Source: Owenia fusiformis (taxonomy: Eukaryota; Annelida; Polychaeta; Sabellida; Oweniidae). Taken from it: a DNA stretch of 60,000 nucleotides. The stretch covers positions 37,853,366-37,913,365 of the forward strand of contig CAIIXF020000001.1 in the NCBI GenBank assembly GCA_903813345.2, written 5' to 3'. The notes under the pieces were generated by a model that did no database searches, was not told the DNA's origin, and was given only the letters and a program-made list of their open reading frames with translations. Each line of letters starts with the position of its first letter. Position 1 is the first letter of the stretch. The position numbers and the translations under genes were made by a program. Below are positions 1 through 12,000 of this stretch, piece by piece.

Positions 1-3000
1 TCGACTAACAATTATTCATCATTTGTATTTCATTAGTACCTTTTCTTTTATAGTTGTCTCAATATAGAATTGCTGGTTTTCTCAATACCTTTTCATCAAT
101 ATAAGTAATGCGAACCACATCATAACATTCATTGGTTTGCTCTTTCAATTATTCCCTTTGTGCATTATTTTGCACTTGGCTAACGTTCTTTATGTTAAAT
201 AGATTCTTACTTGGTTCGCTACATGTAGATCTGCTCAATTCATCTGCGACAGTCTGGAGTCCATCAAAGTCGCTCACAATAACTACATATTTACTATCTG
301 GGTTACTGGCAATACCATTTACTTCTTCTAGTTTCAGCTCTGCAGTTTGCACACCGATGCAGTAAATTATTATTCCATCGGCTTTTGCGGCACTTGCAAG
401 TGGAACTGGGTCACCAGTTTTAGCAGCACCATCAGTTATGACAATGGCAACATCTTGTACGCCTTCTCGATTTCCACGAGTTGGTGAACTATATATTTCT
501 CTCATCGTCGATATACCTGCTATGGTGTCTGTTGACCCAGCTTCATAAGCTATTTCATTAATGGCAGCTATAACTGCTTCATTTGTGTTGTAGTCATTTA
601 GATCAAATTTCAAGGAGGCACCATCAGAAAATGACAGAGCAGCAACTCGTATACCATCATCACCTATGTTCATGTCTGACACAACATCCTTCACAAAATT
701 GAGAACCAGTACGTAATTGTCCTCACCAATACTTCCAGAAGCATCAATGACAAACACGACATCAAGACGTCCATCAGCACAATCTTAAATTCAACAAAAA
801 TATTGTGTCAATGGTATTATTAATTTAATAGTCATAAAAGAAGTTTCAATCAACTAGTATGGTAAATGGATAAGAAACAAGTGAAATATTTACTATACGT
901 TGTTGACATACCTATTGTTTGGATGCAGGACTTCTCAGCAATGGTTTCTGCTATCGTTGATAAACCTGAGAAATCGTCAACAACTGACGCATAAATGTCT
1001 GTTGGTTCGCTAGCTATGCCATTTACTTCATCTATGTTAAGTTCCGCTGTTTTTATTCCAATAGCAAACATTACAACACCAGCAGCTTTAGCTGCGTTTG
1101 CTGCTGGTATCGGATTTCCAGTTTTTGCAGCTCCATCGGTAACCACTATAGCAATATCTGGAACGTTACTTCTATCACCATTTGCCTCTTGGAACATGTC
1201 ACTCATTAGACTTTCTAGACCCTCTTTTGTGGCTGTGGAGCCTGCGTTATAAGGTAGGTTACGCAGAGCAGAAATAACATCTTCTCGATTTGTGTATCTA
1301 TTCAAATGGAATATTACTTCAGCCTCATTATGGAATATAATTGCAGCCACTCTGGTCTGATTCGAACTGATGTCTAGTGTAAATGCTATATTCACGATGA
1401 AATCCCTAATGAATTTATAGTTTTCTTCTCCAACACTACCAGATGAATCAATCACAAAAACGACATCAGACGTCCCTCTACATGCTGCAAAATAGAAAGG
1501 TTAGAGAATATGAGGTACAAATATATGAGTATTCATCATAATATGACATCTGAAACTAAGATGCCTTTATCAATAAAATTGTAATAAACATATAAGAATA
1601 AAATTGTGCAGTTTAAACAGATTTATCTGGTGCAATAAATGTAGAATTGTTAAAATAAAAATACGAAAATATTCCATTATTATCCAATGAAGAATCAAAA
1701 AGCCAGCTTCGCCAATTCTATCTATTTACAAAACAGTCAAAGACACTCACATATTTCAGGTACTGTTGTTGTAGGTGCTGGGGTGGTGGTCGTAGTAGTG
1801 GTAGTTGTTGTACTTGTAGATGTTGTTGTTGCTGAAACAATTTACCATACATTGATATAAAATCGTTGTAATTGACTATTTTGAATCGACTAACAATTAT
1901 TCATCATTTGTATTTCATTAGTACCTTTTCTTTTATAGTTGTCTCAATATAGAATTGCTGGTTTTCTCAATACCTTTTCATCAATATGAGTAATGCGAAC
2001 CACATCATAACATTCATTGGTTTGCTCTTTCAATTATTCCCTTTGTGCATTATTTTGCACTTGGCTAACGTTCTTTATGTTAAATAGATTCTTACTTGGT
2101 TCGCTACATGTAGATCTGCTCAATTCATCTGCGACAGTCTGGAGTCCATCAAAGTCGCTCACAATAACTACATATTTACTATCTGGGTTACTGGCAATAC
2201 CATTTACTTCTTCTAGTTTCAGCTCTGCAGTTTGCACACCGATGCAGTAAATTATTATTCCATCGGCTTTTGCGGCACTTGCAAGTGGAACTGGGTCACC
2301 AGTTTTAGCAGCACCATCAGTTATGACAATGGCAACATCTTGTACGCCTTCTCGATTTCCACGATTTGGTGAACTATATATTTCTCTCATCGTCGATATA
2401 CCTGCTATGGTGTCTGTTGACCCAGCTTCATAAGCTATTTCATTAATGGCAGCTATAACTGCTTCATTTGTGTTGTAGTCATTTAGATCAAATTTCAAGG
2501 AGGCACCATCAGAAAATGACAGAGCAGCAACTCGTATACCATCATCACCTATGTTCATGTCTGACACAACATCCTTCACAAAATTGAGAACCAGTACGTA
2601 ATTGTCCTCACCAATACTTCCAGAAGCATCAATGACAAACACGACATCAAGACGTCCATCAGCACAATCTTAAATTCAACAAAAATATTGTGTCAATGGT
2701 ATTATTAATTTAATAGTCATAAAAGAAGTTTCAATCAACTAGTATGGTAAATGGATAAGAAACAAGTGAAATATTTACTATATGTTGTTGACATACCTAT
2801 TGTTTGGATGCATGACTTCTCAGCAATGGTTTCTGCTATCGTTGATAAACCTGAGAAATCGTCAACAACTGACGCATAAATGTCTGTTGGTTCGCTAGCT
2901 ATGCCATTTACTTCATCTATGTTAAGTTCCGCTGTTTTTATTCCAATAGCAAACATTACAACACCAGCAGCTTTAGCTGCGTTTGCTGCTGGTATCGGAT

Positions 3001-6000
3001 TTCCAGTTTTTGCAGCTCCATCGGTAACCACTATAGCAATATCTGGAACGTTACTTCTATCACCATTTGCCTCTTGGAACATGTCACTCATTAGACTTTC
3101 TAGACCCTCTTTTGTGGCTGTGGAGCCTGCGTTATAAGGTAGGTTACGCAGAGCAGAAATAACATCTTCTCGATTTGTGTATCTATTCAAATGGAATATT
3201 ACTTCAGCCTCATTATGGAATATAATTGCAGCCACTCTGGTCTGATTCGAACTGATGTCTAGTGTAAATGCTATATTCACGATGAAATCCCTAATGAATT
3301 TATAGTTTTCTTCTCCAACACTACCAGATGAATCAATCACAAAAACGACATCAGACGTCCCTCTACATGCTGCAAAATAGAAAGGTTAGAGAATATGAGG
3401 TACAAATATATGAGTATTCATCATAATATGACATCTGAAACTAAGATGCCTTTATCAATAAAATTGTAATAAACATATAAGAATAAAATTGTGCAGTTTA
3501 AACAGATTTATCTGGTGCAATAAATGTAGAATTGTTAAAATAAAAATACGAAAATATTCCATTATTATCCAATGAAGAATCAAAAAGCCAGCGTCGCCAA
3601 TTCTATCTATTTACAAAACAGTCAAAGACACTCACATATTTCAGGTACTGTTGTTGTAGGTGCTGGGGTGGTGGTCGTAGTAGTGGTAGTTGTTGTACTT
3701 GTAGATGTTGTTGTTGCTGAAACAATTTACCATACATTGATATAAAATCGTTGTAATTGACTATTTTGAATCGACTAACAATTATTCATCATTTGTATTT
3801 CATTAGTACCTTTTCTTTTATAGTTGTCTCAATATAGAATTGCTGGTTTTCTCAATACCTTTTCATCAATATGAGTAATGCGAACCACATCATAACATTC
3901 ATTGGTTTGCTCTTTCAATTATTCCCTTTGTGCATTATTTTGCACTTGGCTAACGTTCTTTATGTTAAATAGATTCTTACTTGGTTCGCTACATGTAGAT
4001 CTGCTCAATTCATCTGCGACAGTCTGGAGTCCATCAAAGTCGCTCACAATAACTACATATTTACTATCTGGGTTACTGGCAATACCATTTACTTCTTCTA
4101 GTTTCAGCTCTGCAGTTTGCACACCGATGCAGTAAATTATTATTCCATCGGCTTTTGCGGCACTTGCAAGTGGAACTGGGTCACCAGTTTTAGCAGCACC
4201 ATCAGTTATGACAATGGCAACATCTTGTACGCCTTCTCGATTTCCACGAGTTGGTGAACTATATATTTCTCTCATCGTCGATATACCTGCTATGGTGTCT
4301 GTTGACCCAGCTTCATAAGCTATTTCATTAATGGCAGCTATAACTGCTTCATTTGTGTTGTAGTCATTTAGATCAAATTTCAAGGAGGCACCATCAGAAA
4401 ATGACAGAGCAGCAACTCGTATACCATCATCACCTATGTTCATGTCTGACACAACATCCTTCACAAAATTGAGAACCAGTACGTAATTGTCCTCACCAAT
4501 ACTTCCAGAAGCATCAATGACAAACACGACATCAAGACGTCCATCAGCACAATCTTAAATTCAACAAAAATATTGTGTCAATGGTATTATTAATTTAATA
4601 GTCATAAAAGAAGTTTCAATCAACTAGTATGGTAAATGGATAAGAAACAAGTGAAATATTTACTATATGTTGTTGACATACCTATTGTTTGGATGCATGA
4701 CTTCTCAGCAATGGTTTCTGCTATCGTTGATAAACCTGAGAAATCATCAACAACTGACGCATAAATGTCTGTTGGTTCGCTAGCTATGCCATTTACTTCA
4801 TCTATGTTAAGTTCCGCTGTTTTTATTCCAATAGCAAACATTACAACACCAGCAGCTTTAGCTGCGTTTGCTGCTGGTATCGGATTTCCAGTTTTTGCAG
4901 CTCCATCGGTAACCACTATAGCAATATCTGAAACGTTACTTCTATCACCATTTGCCTCTTGGAACATGTCACTCATTAGACTTTCTAGACCCTCTTTTGT
5001 GGCTGTGGAGCCTGCGTTATAAGGTAGGTTACGCAGAGCAGAAATAACATCTTCTCGATTTGTGTATCTATTCAAATGGAATATTACTTCAGCCTCATTA
5101 TGGAATATAATTGCAGCCACTCTGGTCTGATTCGAACTGATGTCTAGTGTAAATGCTATATTCACGATGAAATCCCTAATGAATTTATAGTTTTCTTCTC
5201 CAACACTACCAGATGAATCAATCACAAAAACGACATCAGACGTCCCAATACATGCTGCAAAATAGAAAGGTTAGAGAATATGAGGTACAAATATATGAGT
5301 ATTCATCATAATATGACATCTGAAACTAAGATGCCTTTATCAATAAAATTGTAATAAACATATAAGAATAAAATTGTGCAGTTTAAACAGATTTATCTGG
5401 TGCAATAAATGTAGAATTGTTAAAATAAAAATACGAAAATATTCCATTATTATCCAATGAAGAATCAAAAAGCCAGCGTCGCCAATTCTATCTATTTACA
5501 AAACAGTCAAAGACACTCACATATTTCAGGTACTGTTGTTGTAGGTGCTGGGGTGGTGGTCGTAGTAGTGGTAGTTGTTGTACTTGTAGATGTTGTTGTT
5601 GCTGAAACAATTTACCATACATTGATATAAAATCGTTGTAATTGACTATTTTGAATCGACTAACAATTATTCATCATTTGTATTTCATTAGTACCTTTTC
5701 TTTTATAGTTGTCTCAATATAGAATTGCTGGTTTTCTCAATACCTTTTCATCAATATGAGTAATGCGAACCACATCATAACATTCATTGGTTTGCTCTTT
5801 CAATTATTCCCTTTGTGCATTATTTTGCACTTGGCTAACGTTCTTTATGTTAGATAGATTCTTACTTGGTTCGCTACATGTAGATCTGCTCAATTCATCT
5901 GCGACAGTCTGGAGTCCATCAAAGTCGCTCACAATAACTACATATTTACTATCTGGGTTACTGGCAATACCATTTACTTCTTCTAGTTTCAGCTCTGCAG

Positions 6001-9000
6001 TTTGCACACCGATGCAGTAAATTATTATTCCATCGGCTTTTGCGGCACTTGCAAGTGGAACTGGGTCACCAGTTTTAGCAGCACCATCAGTTATGACAAT
6101 GGCAACATCTTGTACGCCTTCTCGATTTCCACGAGTTGGTGAACTATATATTTCTCTCATCGTCGATATACCTGCTATGGTGTCTGTTGACCCAGCTTCA
6201 TAAGCTATTTCATTAATGGCAGCTATAACTGCTTCATTTGTGTTGTAGTCATTTAGATCAAATTTCAAGGAGGCACCATCAGAAAATGACAGAGCAGCAA
6301 CTCGTATACCATCATCACCTATGTTCATGTCTGACACAACATCCTTCACAAAATTGAGAACCAGTACGTAATTGTCCTCACCAATACTTCCAGAAGCATC
6401 AATGACAAACACGACATCAAGACGTCCATCAGCACAATCTTAAATTCAACAAAAATATTGTGTCAATGGTATTATTAATTTAATAGTCATAAAAGAAGTT
6501 TCAATCAACTAGTATGGTAAATGGATAAGAAACAAGTGAAATATTTACTATACGTTGTTGACATACCTATTGTTTGGATGCATGACTTCTCAGCAATGGT
6601 TTCTGCTATCGTTGATAAACCTGAGAAATCGTCAACAACTGACGCATAAATGTCTGTTGGTTCGCTAGCTATGCCATTTACTTCATCTATGTTAAGTTCC
6701 GCTGTTTTTATTCCAATAGCAAACATTACAACACCAGCAGCTTTAGCTGCGTTTGCTGCTGGTATCGGATTTCCAGTTTTTGCAGCTCCATCGGTAACCA
6801 CTATAGCAATATCTGGAACGTTACTTCTATCACCATTTGCCTCTTGGAACATGTCACTCATTAGACTTTCTAGACCCTCTTTTGTGGCTGTGGAGCCTGC
6901 GTTATAAGGTAGGTTACGCAGAGCAGAAATAACATCTTCTCGATTTGTGTATCTATTCAAATGGAATATTACTTCAGCCTCATTATGGAATATAATTGCA
7001 GCCACTCTGGTCTGATTCGAACTGATGTCTAGTGTAAATGCTATATTCACAATGAAATCCCTAATGAATTTATAGTTTTCTTCTCCAACACTACCAGATG
7101 AATCAATCACAAAAACGACATCAGACGTCCCTCTACATGCTGCAAAAATAATTATTCATCATAATATGACATTTGAATCAAAATGGCTCCATTAATAAAA
7201 TTGTAATTAACATATAAGAAAAAAACTTTGCAATAAATGTAGAAATTTAAATAGAAACACGAAATTATTCCATAATTATCCAATGAAGAATGAAAAAAGC
7301 CAGCGTCGCCAATTCTATCTATTTACAAAACAGTCAAAGACACTTACATATTTCAGGTACTGTTGTTGTAGGTGCTGGTGTGGTAGTCGTTGTACTAGTT
7401 GTCGTTGTAGATTCTGTTGTCGCTAAAAGTATTTTCCAAACAATTAATGTGAATTCATTTTGAAAGTATTGTTATCTTATATATTACTGCTCATATACTG
7501 GTATACAGGTCAAAAAAAAATTTAATTTGTTAATTGAACACAAACCTTTAATTTTCCTCTAAAATGCAGCAAAATGTTACTGAGCACTGTTCCGTCACTT
7601 ATCTCTCTGATGTAAAGTTTATAGGAGCAGACCACAAAGTTAATGCATTAAACCAGTCAATATTTGATATGACCCCCTTTTTCTTAAATATACACTTGTC
7701 AATTTCGCAGCTGCTTTTTCAAGTATTCTTTATTTCAAAGCTTTAATGAACATGTCGATTGCTATACATTGATATTTTGTTGACATGAGGTATTAGCGTA
7801 TATGGTTTACTGGAAAACTGTTGTGTTATTGTCAACTTAAGAATACCCAAAATCATTGTTTTTATTTAAGAGTAGGAAAGAAAGAATATGTCAGAGGTGA
7901 GTGATTGAACTGAACTGAACTGAAATACAGCTACTAAACTGACACAATCATTGTTTCCACTTTTCAGTAGAGGGGAAACGGACCAGTTATTTACAAGGCT
8001 TTATTAAAGACCATCTCTAAGCACATATTATATATCATTTGTGTTCCGAGAAACTCCCTTTATGATATTGATATACATATATTGATACATTCAATGAATA
8101 TTGTTTATATTAGAACAAGAAAGGGAGTGTTCATTTACCGGTCAAAACAGACTGCCCTAGCCGCTTTCTGGAGAATATTCAATTAGTAATATATCCAACA
8201 ATAGCCATCAAAATATGCTTGATACCCATTAATTTGGGTAAAAAAATGTTGAATATGTAAGTAGTTTGTTCACGCTGAGTTTTTTAATCAAGATGGCTTT
8301 GACAAAATCAAACGAACAGCCAAGTGAATGAATCATTTCAAAACTGAGTCCCAGGCTTCAACTTGTAATTCAGGAGAAAATGGGTCATATCTAACATTCT
8401 CTAGTTTAATGCATTAACTTTGATGTTTGCACCTATAAACTTTACATCAGATAAATAAGTGATTGTACAATACTCAGTAAAATGTTGGTGCATTTTAGAG
8501 AAAAAACGTCGATTTGAGTTCAATTATCAAATGTTCCTACTTTTTGGACCACCCTGTATATAATAATAATGTGCGTTTCAGTATTTAGCAATATTTAAAC
8601 AATACAATTGAAGGTCAACCCATTGATTTATCTAAGTCAATACGTCTGACCAAGTAGAGGCGTTAACATTGAGTCAAGCACCACTGACAATTACAATGCG
8701 TCAATAACGATATTTGATTTGCATTGATGAGCGTTTATATAATATCAAGCAGTTAAATAATATAACGACGGTTTCTTTGAGAGAGGAAATCCGTAGAATT
8801 TATGATTGTCTCCATTACATGTGGATTTTTCGCTATTTCAATAAATTGCCATCTCCCTTTTCCTGATGCAATATGTTTCTATTTTTTATAATAAACATTT
8901 ATATTACTACATTTGCATTACTTCATAATACCATGAATCCATACACCAAATATTTACCACAATTTGAGACCCAAATCCCATGGGACATTTACTTATGCTT

Positions 9001-12000
9001 TGACTGAAAACTTATGATTTTCACCATTTTTTATATTTCATTTCATTATTACCCTATTGAAAGGTGACAAATACAGTAGTTTGGAGAAATTTAGGAACTA
9101 CATGCACATATACTGGTTAATCTCATTGTTTGCACCGTATATGACTTGCAATTGGTAACAATCATGAGTATTACATTTTATCTTAAATTAACCGGCATGA
9201 CATTGGATACCCTACTTCGTGAATTGATTGTAATAGACCTTTATTGCTATGTATGCTCCTCCTATCACATTCCCTGTATATATTCAGGACATGTAGCATT
9301 TGTAATAAGAAGAGATGACTCGATAGACTCGAATGCCTTAAAGATTTGGAACCATTTGTTGGTTTCAGTACATCACAAGACTTTGTTTGGATTAGTGTGA
9401 GATATCATATTCTTTCTCGCAACTCGCAACTCTGGGCAAGGTCAAATATCAAATCTGATTCTCTTCGGAGAAATGATTTTTTGATCGGTCAATGTATCAA
9501 GGGCATGGTCTCTCTATTTGGACAAGTAAGTCTGTACCAAATCTTCAAGGGATTTGAGCTTCTGCTGAGAGCTTTGTCATTTCTTAATTGAACATTTTCA
9601 TGCCCTGAACGTATACAATAAAGAAGATAGGAAGAGCAATAAGAAACACTTATGGATTCTGTATGTTCAGAATTCTTAATGGCTTTCTGGGAGTCCCATG
9701 TTATTTCTTGAACGCATAACTCATTCCATACTTCGTCAACATCTTTCAATTTTGCACTGAGAACATATATGTACCTAGATTATTATGTGAAGGTACATAT
9801 TCTTCTATAATGTATGAAAATTCAGAAAATTCAGTGACCTACTTTTCAAAATACAATAAACGCAGGTCACTTAATTTTCCCCTTTTTCCTGAATGTTTAA
9901 TGAACACAAAGGTATGTTTATGCACTTTTGTGCATCTGAATGGAATGAGTTATGTGTTCCTAAAAATAACAAAGGGCTCCAATTAGGAAGACATTAAAAC
10001 TGAAAATAAGGAACTACCTTAAAGTACTATATATCACCACCCTCCACAAGTCTATGGTTGAAGCATGGTATGTAAATTTCCCATGGAATTCAGGTCTAAA
10101 GATTTGGTACATATTTTATGTGTTGGTTCCTAGTATTCAGAACAAGCATAGTATGTCAATATTAACAGAGATGTTGATCTATTGAAAATAGGAGAAATTC
10201 ACAGAAAATCACGAACTTTAGGTTGAAGCAAGGGTAAATTTCCAACGGGATTTGGGTGTCAGAATTTGGTGCATATTTGGTGTTTCAGTTCCTAGTATTG
10301 AGTCCTCCAAAAATGTTTATTATAAAAAATATAAACATATAATACCCTGAAAATGAAGAGGGCATTTTATCAAAAATAGCGAAAAATGATGAAATATCAC
10401 ACTTTTTCAGTCGAAGCGTGGGTAAATTTCCCATGGGATTTGGGTCTCACAATTAGGTGTGTAGGTTTTTTAGGTCACAGTAAGTCAAATGAGGAAGATA
10501 ATCCGAAACAACGTTGGTTTCGCCCTATTTTGGACCACCCTATTGTTCATTCAAGTTATGTACTCCTCCCTTTTAAGAGGATAGGACGGAGCGTAGCGTC
10601 CTGAATGAACTCGTCACTACTATCACCTAGTGTCCAGATTCGCCGATAATTGGTTTCATAATCTCCGATCAAACTCATTAAATATTTCTAATTCCAGCTT
10701 GCCAGACAATAGAACCAACCAATACTGGTCGACTAGCGTAGGATTATCAAACCCGAGTGGGTATGTATCTAGTTGAAAGCCCATGGTCAAATCTCGAACC
10801 TCTACCGACTAATTTAATTGAATTGTGCAAACCGTTTCTTTAATCGCAAATTATGTTAAAATTACTTTCGAACGCATGGCGTGGCAGACTCCATAAAACA
10901 TCCCAAATGTATGAGTAAAAGTATATGTTTATGTATATGATTTAATTAGCGGTTATGTCACTATCGTGGCATATATGCCCGAGGTCTCAGTGATATATGG
11001 CCCGACCTTGGGAGGGACATTGATCTCTGAGAACCGAGGGCATATGTGCCACGATAGTGACATAAACGATTTATAACATACCTATGATGATGTAGACTGG
11101 TCAGAGAGAACCGTTTTCTTATAGAATTGACAGACAAATGGTTAGAAAATGATTGAAATGAGTTTAGAAAATTTGCTCGTGCAGTTTTATCTTCGATTGA
11201 TTGGTTATGACGTCAGCCCCTTGACCAATCAGAAAGTTAGCGGGCGCGGGCTTTTCAAAACTTATATTGGCCCGCTATCTTGTGAACACTTTGCACTATA
11301 CATCATCATAGGTATGTTATAAGTTAACAATATTATACCATAGGTTGCTTTCAAGTCTTACACTAACAAGTGCTTTCTCTGACATCAAACTGACAGACTG
11401 AGGGTAGGTATTAGCAGAGACATTAGGTAGCAATAACATGAGAACATTTTCTGAAACTTCTGAAAATTATTTCAAACGTACATCTCGCGAATTAAGTGTT
11501 TGTGAAATGATGCCAGTTTTACTTACTTTCTGCACCACATGTATCACCAGACAAAGTTGACACTATGGTAGATAATCCTCTAAAGCTGTCAACAAGTACT
11601 ACATACGTGCTATCTGGGTTACTTGCTATTCCATTCACCTCATTTATGTCCAGCTCATTAGTCCGTATCCCAACACAGAATATAATGATACCCTCATTTT
11701 TGGCAGAATTAGCAGTCGGAACTGGATCCCCTGTCTTTGATGCACCATCTGTGATAACAATGGCAACTGGTACGGCATCGTTACGTTTATCTCGTTTAAA
11801 CATTGTTATCATCAGTTCAAGACCAGCGATAGTGTCTGTTGACTGAGCAAGATGTGGTATGTTTTGAATTGCTTGTTTTAATCGGCTTGTGTTTTTGTAA
11901 TCAGTTAATCCAAATATTTCTTGAGCACCACTAGAGAAGACACATACCCCAACTCTGGCTTTATTCTCTCCAATGTCCAGCGTGTCTGTTACTGCCTCGA

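Larger units (their letters stand above)
1..7139. repeat. 1,885-bp tandem segmental array (3 full units plus most of a fourth)
   Basis: The sequence at position 1 (TCGACTAACA) recurs at 1,886, 3,771 and 5,656, an exact 1,885-bp spacing. Introns as well as exons match; only a few substitutions per unit are seen on reading (for example positions 108, 925, 932 and 1,707 in unit 1, and the T/N, P/S and R/I codons). The fourth copy matches until 7,139, the first base of the VWA-B exon, then diverges. Each unit adds one linker and two VWA domains (409 codons) in frame. Confidence 0.95.

Noticed and set aside
132-365. Plus-strand ORF of 77 codons recurring in each array unit
   Set aside because: It is antisense to the VWA-A exon and repeats only because the whole unit repeats; no splice or start context supports it. 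The same applies to the 85-codon ORFs antisense to VWA-B.
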